64,000 nucleotides of DNA from Lysinibacillus antri (GCF_003977595.1 NZ_RYYR01000018.1:1-64000), one strand, 5' to 3'. Counted from the first letter of the stretch, positions 1 to 12,624 are shown. Translations and numbers: made by a program. The notes: generated by a model not told the origin, from the sequence alone.

Positions 1-591
1 CCGTAATTCTAGTATTCGAAAATAAGTAAAAATAGTGTTGGCAAGTGGTCGCAAAATTAATGACCATTTATTACATTTTTTGATTGCCAAATGCATCCCC
101 CATACAAATGCTTCTTTTGAAATCGATAATGATTGTAAATTACCATGAGTAACTAATAAAAATGTTCCCACTAAAGCAAATCCAATTGCAATGATTTCCT
201 TTCTTGTCGGCAAACGTCTCGCCTTAAGCACAAAATAGCCTGTTACGAGAGCTGGGCCTAAGTATTGTAATATGGTTGCCGTTGCCGCATTTCCATGTTT
301 GATTGCGGCTAAATATGTATATTGAACACCAATCATTCCCACAATACCGAAAATAATAATTCCTACTACATCTACCTTATTACGCCAAATGTCAAAAACA
401 CGGTTCCCCTCTCGTTTATAGGCGATTAAAGTAAGCAATAGTCCTGCACTTAGCAATCGAACAGTTGTTAGCCACTCTGTACTGATTTTTAAATGTTGAA
501 ATAAATATTGGGATACGGTACCTGATATTCCCCAAAACAATGCAGCTGTTAAAACAAGAACAATTCCTTTTGATCGATTTTTTTCAGCCAT
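1..591 (-). CDS. EamA/DMT-family transporter, partial and possibly disrupted
   Basis: The gene starts at ATG 591 behind an AAGAGGAGG ribosome binding site and runs off the left edge. Residues 1-160 are a typical first EamA half: hydrophobic helices with LFWGISGTVSQYLF near the start, a QYTYLAAI segment, then ATATILQYLGPAL and a helix ending GTFLLVTHGN. Family members are about 300-residue drug/metabolite exporters with two such halves. From W164 (about position 100) the reading frame stays open but reads MHLAIKKCNKW and so on, which is not the hydrophobic helix expected to open the second half. Neither other frame restores one. Either the protein is unusual or the gene is interrupted near position 95. 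The substrate cannot be predicted. Confidence 0.6.
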   Translation of the reverse strand, partial: MAEKNRSKGIVLVLTAALFWGISGTVSQYLFQHLKISTEWLTTVRLLSAGLLLTLIAYKREGNRVFDIWRNKVDVVGIIIFGIVGMIGVQYTYLAAIKHGNAATATILQYLGPALVTGYFVLKARRLPTRKEIIAIGFALVGTFLLVTHGNLQSLSISKEAFVWGMHLAIKKCNKWSLILRPLANTIFTYFRILELR

Positions 592-664
592 ATAGACCTC
601 CTCTTAAACCTATGAACACTATATTAGTATTATTGGAAATGAATTGCAATGGAACAATAGAAAA

Positions 665-707
665 AGAGAGAAGTAAAAATCACATCATGTGAATTTTACA
701 TCTCTCT
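665..707 (-). terminator. Intrinsic terminator of parE-parC
   Basis: An imperfect 19-bp hairpin (AGAGAGAAGTAAAAATCAC against GTGAATTTTACATCTCTCT on the plus strand) sits immediately after the parC stop. On the minus strand it is followed by TTTTTCT, as expected for a Rho-independent terminator. Confidence 0.75.
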
Positions 708-710
708 CAT

Positions 711-5201
<4,491 letters not shown>

Positions 5202-5519
5202 TATTCGCATATCGAACAAGCTCATTTATTGTATCAAACAAAAGTCAAGGAATACAAACTATCTCTCAATTATTTATAATTTCCTCTATTCCCTCGTATT
5301 TACAAAACAGTAAATAATCGTGTTGTTCTTGTCTTTATTCACGATAATTTTTACTTTTTCCTTCAACTTCATGCATATTCTTATAAAATTATTTTGTAGG
5401 ATAAATGTAATCATTTTTCAAGAGATGGAAAATATACTTTCGACCACGTTAAAAAAAGAGTAAAATGGTAGTACATTACATCTCTTTAGTAGTAATAATC
5501 TTTTTGAAAGGACCAATTT
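5202..5519. other. Intergenic region between divergent parE and plsY
   Basis: About 320 bp of AT-rich DNA without a credible gene. It must hold the plsY promoter. I could not single out a convincing -35/-10 pair on the plus strand, and I see no riboswitch-like structure. Confidence 0.5.
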
Positions 5520-6122
5520 ATGATTAATGCAATTATTATAATCTGTGCTTATTTAATCGGGTCAATTCCATCTGGGTTATGGATTGGCAAACTCTTCTAT
5601 AAAACAGATATCCGCGAACATGGTAGCGGAAATTTAGGAGGGACAAACTCTTTTCGTGTTCTAGGTAAAAAAGCTGGAATTATTGTCACAACTTTAGACA
5701 TATTAAAAGGAACAGTGGCAACAATACTTCCCATCATCCCGTATTTTAACGACGCATCCATTCACCCTTTAATTTTAGGTGCAATTGCTGTTGTTGGTCA
5801 TATGTTCCCAATTTTTGCAGGTTTCCGCGGAGGTAAAGCCGTTGCAACTTCCGGTGGTGTTTTATTAGGCTATGCATGGCCGTTATTCATAGTTTTAATA
5901 GTAGGATTTTTTATTTCATTGAAAATCACAAAGATTGTAAGTTTATCCTCAATGGTTGTATCGGTAATCGGAGTCATTTATTGTATCATTTATGTGATCG
6001 TAACAGGTGATTATGCCTTATTGATTTTAGTCACACTGTTAGCTGCATTTATTTTCTACCGTCACCGTGCTAACATTAAACGGATTAAGGAAGGCACGGA
6101 ACCAAAAGTAAAATGGCTATAA
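5520..6122 (+). CDS. plsY: Acyl-phosphate:glycerol-3-phosphate acyltransferase
   Basis: PlsY is a membrane enzyme that transfers an acyl group from acyl-phosphate to glycerol-3-phosphate, the first acylation of phospholipid synthesis in Gram-positives. At 200 residues it has family length. Three cytoplasmic loop motifs are intact: [37 protein letters not shown] (read as GH..P and GGKA) and the C-terminal [11 protein letters not shown]. Five hydrophobic helices are visible. The ATG follows AAAGGA. It is divergent from parE and followed by the YneR-like gene, the conserved Bacillus neighbourhood. Confidence 0.95.
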   Translation: MINAIIIICAYLIGSIPSGLWIGKLFYKTDIREHGSGNLGGTNSFRVLGKKAGIIVTTLDILKGTVATILPIIPYFNDASIHPLILGAIAVVGHMFPIFAGFRGGKAVATSGGVLLGYAWPLFIVLIVGFFISLKITKIVSLSSMVVSVIGVIYCIIYVIVTGDYALLILVTLLAAFIFYRHRANIKRIKEGTEPKVKWL

Positions 6123-6146
6123 CAGTGTTTGCGAAAGGATGTACGT

Positions 6147-6440
6147 ATGAAACTCGTCATAACAAATGAAGCACTACATTGGTTTAAACATGAGATGGAA
6201 GCAAAAAATGGAGATCAAATTCGGTTTTACGCACGTTACGGTGGTTCTTCCCCATTTCATGAAGCCTTTTCTTTAGGGATGAATCGTGAGGAGCCGCACG
6301 ATATTGGCGTCGAAACAGAAATAGATGGAATTCGTTTTTATATTGAAAGAGATGATTTGTGGTTTTTCAATGAACATGACCTCGTTGTAAAAGTGGATTC
6401 GACTTTAGATGAATTAAAATATGAATATGTTCAAGAATAA
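6147..6440 (+). CDS. HesB/YneR-family protein without cysteines
   Basis: This 97-residue protein matches the HesB-like YneR group of Bacillus (opening MKLVITNEALHWFKHEM, with YARYGGSSPFHEAF in the middle). True HesB/IscA scaffolds bind Fe-S clusters through three cysteines. This protein has none, so it is unlikely to be an Fe-S carrier, and its role is unknown. I choose ATG 6147 because AAAGGATG precedes it at the right distance; an upstream in-frame start at 6129 lacks a site. It follows plsY by 24 bp and is probably cotranscribed with it. Confidence 0.8.
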   Translation: MKLVITNEALHWFKHEMEAKNGDQIRFYARYGGSSPFHEAFSLGMNREEPHDIGVETEIDGIRFYIERDDLWFFNEHDLVVKVDSTLDELKYEYVQE

Positions 6441-6445
6441 AAATT

Positions 6446-6484
6446 GGGGAGACCTTGTAGATTATAAGGTACTTCCCTTTTTAT
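6446..6484 (+). terminator. Intrinsic terminator after the plsY-yneR unit
   Basis: An imperfect hairpin with arms GGGGAGACCTT and AAGGTACTTCCC is followed by TTTTTATTT, just downstream of the HesB-like stop. Confidence 0.7.
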
Positions 6485-6590
6485 TTAAAAAATTCCCAAA
6501 GGATGTTACAAACTTAATTCTCAATCGTTTTTATATATGGAATGACAAAGGATCCGGTCAGCCATATTGAATCATAGGAGGATGTAGGAA

Positions 6591-7529
6591 ATGTTTAAAA
6601 AATCATTAATTGGTACTGTCCTAGCATTAACGATTTCAACTGTAGGAAGTGCCGAACCATTGGAGAAAATGGAAGTGAAAAGTGAATATCAGGAAGGGAT
6701 TAGTCAACAGTCCGTATATGAAGAACGAATAAAAATGTTAGAGTTAAGCATAATTCCGACAACACCAAGAGAAACGGTCGAAGTGTTTGCAAAAGCTGTA
6801 AAAGAGAGAAATGGTGCCGTCCAATATGCCCTTCTTTCTAAAGATGAACAAGAAAAAGTTTATACAACACTAGCTACTAATCATTGGGTAACAGGCGTAT
6901 CAAGTCCTTGGGTTGAAACGTACAAAATTATTAGTGAAAAAGAACTGAAAAGTAAAAAACAAATGGAATATGTTGTTGAATTTAATCTCTTTACTTCAAC
7001 AGGAAAAGCAGGAACTGATCTAGCTCGCCTCACTCTCGAAAAATCAGGGGAGCAATGGTTGATAAAGAAAATTGAACGGGCTACAAAAGAATCTGTAGGA
7101 ATATGGAAAACCTATAATGAGGTAGATACGTCCCATATTGAACAGCAATTTCAAACGATGAAAACCTATACCAGTACACGAGGGGTAACACTTCAGTTGC
7201 CTGAAGAAATCATGAACAAAATAAACATTGAAGAAGGATCTTGTACAAATGAAGAAAGTAATCCACCTTGCACCTTCTTTTATTACAAGGACGAAAAACA
7301 AAAGAAAAATGTGATGCTTTTTGCACTACTCCACTTATCTGAACAACACTTAAAATCGAGTTACTATCAAGAGCATCCTTTTATGACACTTATTGGGAAA
7401 AATAAAAATGATACTATCTATTATGTAGCACCTAGTGAACATCCATATGGTGAAAATGAACAGTCAAAAGAAGGAAAAGAATGGAGTCAATTGATTAACC
7501 AATTAATCGAAAGAGTTAAAAGTATCTAG
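6591..7529 (+). CDS. Secreted protein with NTF2-like (DUF4878-type) middle region
   Basis: A 312-residue exported protein. The N-terminus has a lysine-rich start, a hydrophobic core and an AXA-like cleavage site (VGSAEP around residue 22). Residues 60-165 (TTPRETVEVFAKAVKERNGAVQYALL, read in parts) resemble the small alpha+beta NTF2-like domains often found in Bacillus cell-surface and lipid-anchored proteins, ending in LEKSGEQWLIKKIER. The C-terminal half holds one cysteine pair (GSCTNE and PPCTFF) that could form a disulfide outside the cell. The start has GGAGG 9 nt upstream. It is monocistronic between two terminators. The function is not recognised. Confidence 0.7.
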   Translation: MFKKSLIGTVLALTISTVGSAEPLEKMEVKSEYQEGISQQSVYEERIKMLELSIIPTTPRETVEVFAKAVKERNGAVQYALLSKDEQEKVYTTLATNHWVTGVSSPWVETYKIISEKELKSKKQMEYVVEFNLFTSTGKAGTDLARLTLEKSGEQWLIKKIERATKESVGIWKTYNEVDTSHIEQQFQTMKTYTSTRGVTLQLPEEIMNKINIEEGSCTNEESNPPCTFFYYKDEKQKKNVMLFALLHLSEQHLKSSYYQEHPFMTLIGKNKNDTIYYVAPSEHPYGENEQSKEGKEWSQLINQLIERVKSI

Positions 7530-7546
7530 TTGTATAAAATAACAGA

Positions 7547-7573
7547 GGGACTACTCGGTGTTTGAGTAGTCCC
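7547..7573. terminator. Bidirectional intrinsic terminator
   Basis: A perfect 10-bp stem (GGGACTACTC with GAGTAGTCCC, 7-nt loop) lies between the convergent secreted-protein gene and anti-sigma gene. T-rich DNA follows on the plus strand. Confidence 0.85.
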
Positions 7574-7599
7574 TTCATTGTTTCTTGAGTTAAAATCGA

Positions 7600-9189
7600 T
7601 TATTTAGGTGTTTTCGAGTCGTTTACCTTTATCGATTGCAATGTAGTAAACAGCGGATTTATGCTCTCGTATATCAATTCTTCTCCGCGCCAATATGTTG
7701 CGTAACTTTGATCTAGATAGAACTCATTTTGTAGATTCGTTAGGTCAAGGATATATACAGAAGGAATCAAATTTGACTCTGAAAAAATATTTAAAGCGAT
7801 GTAGTTTTGATCCGTACTAACGAGCATACTTTCAAGAACAAGATTGCTGTCGTCTTGGATTTGTTCCATTCTTTTTAAAAACGTCAATTCATTGTTCCTC
7901 ATATCATAGACCCAAATCGAAACGCCAAAAATGGACTCTTCTGCTGCCATTTCTTGTATGCCGAAATAAATGCGGTTATTGTCGTCGTCAAATGCAATAG
8001 AGCTAAAACGATATTCGGAAGTTTTGATCTCTTGTTTATTCAATTGATCTAATGTAAATAACGCTCTCGTTTCCCCATTTTGAATAAGTTGAATTGTCTT
8101 CATATCTACAGATGAAATAGTAGTTGACTGATCTTCCGTAACTTCCTTAATTTTATAACTACCGTCTACTTCATTTAATTTAAATGTATAAAGGTTGTTA
8201 TTTAGATAGGGTAAGTGGCTATCTGTCCGAGTTATTTCTACCCGAACTTCATCTACATGTTTTCCCTCAGTTGTTGAAAGTATTTTATAGTTGCTAATTC
8301 TTGGGTTAGAAACGGTTAAAAAGTCAGGTGGTGAGACCATTAAACTTTTTGCGTAATCATCGTCTCTTACCATTAAGGCTTGCATAAATTGATGGACGGT
8401 TTGTTCTGAAGTGAGTTTTTCTGTACTAAGTTCGATTTGCATTAATCGTGTTTCCTCAATCTCGTCATCAAACATTCGTTCTTTAATGAGATAAATGGCA
8501 TTCTCCTCTCCCCAAACAGGTGTTCTGTATTGGTATAAAGGCTTAGTAGAATCCCTTTGTAGTAGATTTGTTGTTAACTGTTTTTTCGTTTTTAAATTGG
8601 TATCAGCAATCCAAATTTGGTCCATTCCATTGTCTTCTTTTATATAGGCAATATAATCACCCGTTCGATTAATGGATGGAGAGTGACCTTTATCCACTAT
8701 GGTCGTTTCGTTCTTTTTTAGATCCTTTATTAGGATGTTTCCTTTGTCTTCATAAATTGTAAAACGTCCTTCTATAGTTAAATCTTCTTTCTCTAAAAGA
8801 TGCTTAAGATTTTCCGCTTCCTTAGTAGCAATTTTACTTAATCCTAATCCACTTGTATTCAGCGTGTATACTTCTTGATTTTTCATCGTGACATATAAAC
8901 GACCTTCATGATTTGCAATAGTTTGTATATCTCCATTAGCAACATCTATAAAGGAAATAGCATTCGTTACAAGCAGTTCAATGGCATTAACTGTTTTTGG
9001 TGGTTGCGATACGAAGACGAACGACAGAAAAAGAATTGCAGCAAGCGTTATAGCATATAGGATGGTGCTATTTATCTTTTTCTTTTTTTTACTTTCAAAC
9101 GATTTTCGCAATTGTTTTTTTAAATGGTCATCAACAGGGATCAAATCCTTTGCTTTATGGAGCAGACTTTCCACTTTTTCCTCATCCAT
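7600..9189 (-). CDS. Membrane anti-sigma-like protein with beta-propeller-like exterior
   Basis: A 529-residue single-pass membrane protein that follows an ECF sigma gene with a TAATG stop/start overlap and is very probably its anti-sigma factor. Residues 1-40 are a charged cytosolic segment (MDEEKVESLLHKAKD), residues 42-62 a transmembrane helix, and the rest is extracytoplasmic with repeated strands such as YIAYIKEDNGMDQIWIAD, typical of TolB/DPP-like propellers. No HxxxCxxC zinc anti-sigma motif is visible. ATG 9189 is preferred over the upstream 9207 start because GGGGGAA lies about 8 nt upstream. The signal it senses is unknown. Confidence 0.75.
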   Translation of the reverse strand: MDEEKVESLLHKAKDLIPVDDHLKKQLRKSFESKKKKKINSTILYAITLAAILFLSFVFVSQPPKTVNAIELLVTNAISFIDVANGDIQTIANHEGRLYVTMKNQEVYTLNTSGLGLSKIATKEAENLKHLLEKEDLTIEGRFTIYEDKGNILIKDLKKNETTIVDKGHSPSINRTGDYIAYIKEDNGMDQIWIADTNLKTKKQLTTNLLQRDSTKPLYQYRTPVWGEENAIYLIKERMFDDEIEETRLMQIELSTEKLTSEQTVHQFMQALMVRDDDYAKSLMVSPPDFLTVSNPRISNYKILSTTEGKHVDEVRVEITRTDSHLPYLNNNLYTFKLNEVDGSYKIKEVTEDQSTTISSVDMKTIQLIQNGETRALFTLDQLNKQEIKTSEYRFSSIAFDDDNNRIYFGIQEMAAEESIFGVSIWVYDMRNNELTFLKRMEQIQDDSNLVLESMLVSTDQNYIALNIFSESNLIPSVYILDLTNLQNEFYLDQSYATYWRGEELIYESINPLFTTLQSIKVNDSKTPK

Positions 9190-9680
9190 TATGTTTCCCC
9201 CAAACATTTATTTATAAGTATTTTTAGCTTCTTCGTTATTCGAATAGTTTTGACTCGAATGGAATTATCGGGTTTGTTTAGTAAACTAGCGACTTCTTTA
9301 AACTTCAACTCAGCAAAAAATCGTAAATTAATAATCTCTTGCTCTTCTTTATGCAAAACATGTAAAGATTTTTGTAAACAACTCATCTCTTCCGAAAGTT
9401 CAAGAGAATCTTCAAAAGGAACTGGTGCTGTATAAAGTTCTAAATCTTCTACAGGTACCCCCTTCTTTTTTCTGTAATAATCCACTATTGAATTTCTTGC
9501 AATTGCAAAGAGCCATGCTTTCTGATTTTGTATTGTTTGATGATGGAATTTTTCATAGGATTTACGAAAAATGTCACTTACAATATCTTCTGTATCCCAC
9601 TTATTCCCCGTTTTTACATACACGTATCGGTAAACATCATTAAAATAATGGTCATACATATCTAGGAAGCTATCTTCCAT
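9189..9680 (-). CDS. ECF-type RNA polymerase sigma factor
   Basis: A 163-residue group 4 sigma factor. Region 2 is visible as YRYVYVKTGNKWDTEDIVSD with the core-binding and -10 helix WLFAIARNSIVDYYRK. Region 4 is the C-terminal helix-turn-helix (EEQEIINLRFF through SIRVKTIRITKKLK). It binds RNA polymerase core and directs it to a regulon probably tied to envelope stress. The anti-sigma gene is coupled directly downstream. The ATG follows GGAGTGGG. Autoregulation is usual in the family, but I could not identify a matching promoter with confidence. Confidence 0.88.
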   Translation of the reverse strand: MEDSFLDMYDHYFNDVYRYVYVKTGNKWDTEDIVSDIFRKSYEKFHHQTIQNQKAWLFAIARNSIVDYYRKKKGVPVEDLELYTAPVPFEDSLELSEEMSCLQKSLHVLHKEEQEIINLRFFAELKFKEVASLLNKPDNSIRVKTIRITKKLKILINKCLGET

Positions 9681-10019
9681 CTATCCCACTCCTGTATTTC
9701 ATAATAAGACGTGTAAAACCTTCTAAATGTAACTCGTAAAATAGTTGATGCTGAATAAATAGTTTAGATTTTCGGTGGCGAGTCAATTGAATCTATTCCC
9801 ATTCAAATATGTCGTAAGAAAATTGGAAAAGTGACACCCTTTGGAAAATTTTTAAAAATAATAAAGACCGCCTCAAAAAATTGAGACGGTCTATAGAGTT
9901 AAAATAAATGATAAACGGTTTATTTTCAAGAATTGTTTTCCAATTTCTTAAAAATAGACGCATTGGACACCTATACAATAAAAAACTGCCAAGGAATATG
10001 CTCCTTGACAGTCTAAAAG
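9681..10019. other. Intergenic region with two minus-strand terminator hairpins
   Basis: No gene is supported. Hairpin 1 (9866-9891, GACCGCCTCAA with TTGAGACGGTC) is followed on the minus strand by TTTATTATTTTT. Hairpin 2 (9986-10011, CTGCCAAGGA with TCCTTGACAG) is followed on the minus strand by TTTTTAT and terminates the 123-residue gene just upstream. What hairpin 1 terminates is unclear; it may be a second terminator for read-through. Confidence 0.65.
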
Positions 10020-10391
10020 TTATTTAAAGTATTTAAAATTTACGACTTCACTAGATTGACCTAGTTCAGTTACCATCGCATTATATGCCTCAATGACTTG
10101 GGGATATAGTTCTTCTACTTGCGAAACATTTACTTCGCCTTCAAAATCATAACGAGCTGGTTCAAATTCATTACTGAAGCTTTGTAATTTTTGAAGGAAG
10201 TTTTGTACATGATTATTTTCTCTAATCGAAGCATCTATGTTTGTATATACTTGAACGGAATGTTTATTCGCAGTGAATCGTTCAAAAACCTTTGAGCGAT
10301 CTTTCCCTTTTTTGTGCGCAATGCGTTTTAAATCTTTCGTGCATTCCAATACACTTTTTCCTTGTTGTACGATCAATTGTAATGGTTCCAT
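10020..10391 (-). CDS. Hypothetical cytosolic protein
   Basis: A 123-residue, mostly helical, soluble protein without signal or membrane segment (MEPLQLIVQQGKSVLECTKD at the start). Charged residues dominate, with a single cysteine. I do not recognise the family. ATG 10391 is preferred over an adjacent TTG; the upstream AGAAAGG is a reasonable ribosome binding site. It is a monocistronic unit closed by a strong terminator, which supports it being a real gene. Confidence 0.6.
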   Translation of the reverse strand: MEPLQLIVQQGKSVLECTKDLKRIAHKKGKDRSKVFERFTANKHSVQVYTNIDASIRENNHVQNFLQKLQSFSNEFEPARYDFEGEVNVSQVEELYPQVIEAYNAMVTELGQSSEVVNFKYFK

Positions 10392-10649
10392 CAATATTAC
10401 GACCTTTCTAACGAGTAATGCCTTTTTAAATGATAAGTTTTAAAGGATTTATGTTCTCTTTTATTTTATCATTTTTATGAAAGAAATCATCAAGAAAAGC
10501 TCTCTATTGTGTAATTGCCAAGCTATATTTCCCTGTTTTCTAAAAAACTTTACTAAGGTTCAATTTGAGAAATAATTGACGACTTATGTCTAAATTTCAC
10601 TATTTTCCAGAAAATAATTTCTTAAAAGATAATCGTATTTCCCTTACTA

Positions 10650-11375
10650 TTAAGCGATTGGAATACCGAGTGAAGCTAATAATACGTAAACAACCATTTG
10701 AAAATCCATCACAAAATGGGCAATAATTAGCGGTGTAATATTTCTTGTTTTATGAAAGATCAATGCAACAACAAATGCTAAAGGTAAAAATGCTAATAAC
10801 CTCCAAGTGATATAAGAACTTTCTAATACAATTGGTAAAGGACCGTGTTGAATTGAAAGAAACAATGCAGGTAATATCATGGCGAGGGCAATACCCCATT
10901 TTTTCTCAATCCTTGGAAAAGCATAGCCATAGTAGGTTGGTAGTTCAACTAAGGCATTACTAATTGGAAAAGTGATTAAAGCGATAATGGCAGCTCCTAA
11001 AGGGATTCCTTGCATCATGTTTGTAGGAGGCTGGAAATCGCCCAAAATTAAGAATGAGAAACCATATAAGCCTATCGCTGCAAATGGAAAACTAATGAAC
11101 AAGTAAAATAAGCCCTTTAAAAAATCCTTTCCTAATTTCTCCTTGTTAAATTGCAAAATTGCATTGAACGATTTTCCTTCCTTTTTGAGCAAATGCTTTA
11201 AAACAATAAAACTTGCTACATTTGCAAGAATGGCTTGAAATGGCCACCATTTTTCTGCTTCCTTCATAGCTTCATTCACACCTAAAACTTGAAATAAAAA
11301 AATCATCACCAAACCAAATAGAAGAAAAAATCCAGTTCTCATACTTAAAGCGATCCAAATATTTTTGTTCCCCAT
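10650..11375 (-). CDS. CPBP-family intramembrane protein with altered glutamate motif
   Basis: A 241-residue protein with about eight hydrophobic helices matching the CAAX protease/bacteriocin-processing (CPBP, Abi) fold. The second and third conserved histidine motifs are present (FLSIQHGPL and IIAHFVMDF). The first, normally EExxxR, reads VELPTYYGYAF with one glutamate and no arginine, so catalysis may be altered. ATG 11375 is chosen because AAGGGG lies 8 nt upstream; the earlier ATG at 11393 abuts the operator. Two palindromic operators directly upstream indicate control by a TetR-type repressor encoded elsewhere. Confidence 0.75.
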   Translation of the reverse strand: MGNKNIWIALSMRTGFFLLFGLVMIFLFQVLGVNEAMKEAEKWWPFQAILANVASFIVLKHLLKKEGKSFNAILQFNKEKLGKDFLKGLFYLFISFPFAAIGLYGFSFLILGDFQPPTNMMQGIPLGAAIIALITFPISNALVELPTYYGYAFPRIEKKWGIALAMILPALFLSIQHGPLPIVLESSYITWRLLAFLPLAFVVALIFHKTRNITPLIIAHFVMDFQMVVYVLLASLGIPIA

Positions 11376-11398
11376 AGTTTTCCCCTTTTTCATTATAT

Positions 11399-11438
11399 AC
11401 TAACGTTCGTTAGTTATTATATACTAACGAGTGTTAGT
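11399..11438. promoter_or_regulatory. Pair of 16-bp palindromic operators upstream of the CPBP gene
   Basis: Palindrome 1 is ACTAACGTTCGTTAGT (11399-11414) and palindrome 2 is ACTAACGAGTGTTAGT (11423-11438). They are 24 bp apart centre to centre. Tandem ACTAACNNNNGTTAGT sites of this kind suit a dimeric TetR-family repressor. No such regulator gene lies in this window. Confidence 0.65.
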
Positions 11439-11464
11439 TATCAACAGCTGAATTACAATTTTAT

Positions 11465-11674
11465 CCCGCATTAACGGGCAGTAAGACTCCCTCCTCAAGA
11501 CTTAAGTAAAACAATAAGGATAGGTGGGAGATCAACTGCTGGCATGCGCCCGATTGGTTCGGACCAACAGGATGTTGGTCACTCAGGCGTTGCCACACGA
11601 TGTGGCGTTCTTAGCCTGAGTTCTTCTACTTATCCGTGGGGGATGAAGAAAACCCCCACGGATTGAAGTTTCAC
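11465..11674. ncRNA. Highly structured RNA-like element, possible IS200/IS605-type remnant
   Basis: A 210-bp block that is GC-richer than its surroundings and has no ORF, but holds a succession of strong hairpins: CCCG/CGGG (11465-11478), TTGGT-tcgg-ACCAA (11554-11567), a nested stem CTCAGGC/GCCTGAG (11582-11620) enclosing GCCACA/TGTGGC, and CCGTGGGGG/CCCCCACGG (11634-11661), ending ATTGAAGTTTCAC. CTCCC near 11490 can pair with GGGAG at 11526-11530. A small hairpin at one end and a long stem next to a TTCAC-like end resemble the ends and guide-RNA scaffold of IS200/IS605 elements. No tnpA or tnpB gene is present. The strand and class are not established. Confidence 0.45.
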
Positions 11675-11689
11675 TTTATGTAAAATAAA

Positions 11690-11725
11690 AAAGACCGTGA
11701 TTGAATGACTCTAATCACAGTCTTT
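11690..11725 (-). terminator. Intrinsic terminator of tlp
   Basis: The minus strand reads AAAGACTGTGATT, a 10-nt loop, AATCACGGTCTTT, then a run of T. It lies directly downstream of the tlp stop. Confidence 0.85.
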
Positions 11726-11733
11726 GCTTCGTC

Positions 11734-11970
11734 TTAAATTCCTGAGTTTTTTCGTGCATTCATTTCATCCTGAATTTCATCTTTCATGGCAGCAATGGAA
11801 TGTTGGCGTCGTGCATTTTTTTCTTTCATTCTTTGTTGCTCTTCAGGACTCGCAAATTCCATACTAATTTCAGCTTCATGCATTTTATTTTCCGTATTTT
11901 CTATCATTTCCTGCAATCGTTCCACATTGTTTTGTCTGTTATCTGGGTTTGGTTGGTTTTGTTTAGACAT
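11734..11970 (-). CDS. tlp: Small acid-soluble spore protein, Tlp family
   Basis: A 78-residue hydrophilic protein that matches thioredoxin-like protein Tlp of Bacillus spores: NPDNRQNNVERLQEMIENT near the start and MEFASPEEQQRMKEKN in the middle are hallmark segments. Tlp is made in the forespore under sigma-G and packed in the spore core. The start at ATG 11970 follows GGAGG by 5 nt; a longer in-frame extension to 12036 lacks a ribosome binding site. It confirms that the organism sporulates. It is monocistronic with its own terminator. Confidence 0.88.
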   Translation of the reverse strand: MSKQNQPNPDNRQNNVERLQEMIENTENKMHEAEISMEFASPEEQQRMKEKNARRQHSIAAMKDEIQDEMNARKNSGI

Positions 11971-12045
11971 AATAGCCTCCAAAAATATTTTATTAAGTAC
12001 GTAGTTAGTTTGCTTTGATTTTTTGGTGCTATGCAAAATAAAAAA

Positions 12046-12063
12046 GAAGAATCGTTTTGATTC
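12046..12063 (-). terminator. Terminator of the FMN reductase gene
   Basis: A short stem GAATC/GATTC lies just after the stop codon. On the minus strand it is followed by TTCTTTTTTATTTT. Confidence 0.55.
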
Positions 12064-12066
12064 CCC

Positions 12067-12624
12067 TTAGTTTTTTTCAACTATATTTTTTAAATGTTGT
12101 TGTAGTTGTTGAGCGGATGATAAAGCGCGTTTGTCATGAATCATTTCCCCAGGTTTACTTGCCCGGCCAATTACATACCCTTCAAATGTCATGCCGAAAA
12201 AGTCGAAAATGTATTGAAATTGCTGAATGAGTGGCAGCCCTTTTATGTACGGTTTATCTCCACCAACCGCAATAACATAGGCTTTTTTTTGCCCTAACTC
12301 TGTACGGAAGTTTGGAAAGTTTTGATCTCTTAGCGTTTGCGACCAACGATCAATAAACAGCTTCATCGTTCCAGACATACTATACCAATAAATCGGTGTA
12401 GAAAAAATCAAAATATCGTGTTTCATGACCTGTGCAATCAGCTTATTGTAATCATCATCTACGTCTTGAAAACCATGTTCGGAATGCCGTTCATCTTTTA
12501 TTGGTAAAATGTTGTATTCTCTTAAATAAATCTTTTCTACAGGAATGCCTTTAATTACTTGTTCAGTGAGCATCTCTGTATTTCCATTTTCTCGAGTACT
12601 CCCGAAAATAACCGCAATTGACAT
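12067..12624 (-). CDS. NADPH-dependent FMN reductase / flavodoxin-like quinone reductase
   Basis: A 185-residue flavodoxin-fold reductase. The phosphate-binding loop GSTRENGNTEML and the flavin-contact motif STPIYWYSMSGTMKLFIDRW are clear. Family members bind FMN and reduce quinones, azo dyes or iron with NAD(P)H in the cytosol. ATG 12624 follows AAAGGAGCG; an upstream in-frame start at 12714 would add a hydrophobic leader but has no ribosome binding site. It is divergent from the hydroxyacyl-CoA dehydrogenase gene. Confidence 0.85.
   Translation of the reverse strand: MSIAVIFGSTRENGNTEMLTEQVIKGIPVEKIYLREYNILPIKDERHSEHGFQDVDDDYNKLIAQVMKHDILIFSTPIYWYSMSGTMKLFIDRWSQTLRDQNFPNFRTELGQKKAYVIAVGGDKPYIKGLPLIQQFQYIFDFFGMTFEGYVIGRASKPGEMIHDKRALSSAQQLQQHLKNIVEKN

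Noticed and set aside
6147-6440. Fe-S cluster scaffold protein
   Set aside because: The HesB-like protein has no cysteines, so the cluster-ligand function is not supported.
9793-9978. 61-residue minus-strand open frame
   Set aside because: It spans a terminator hairpin, has no convincing ribosome binding site and shows no family resemblance.
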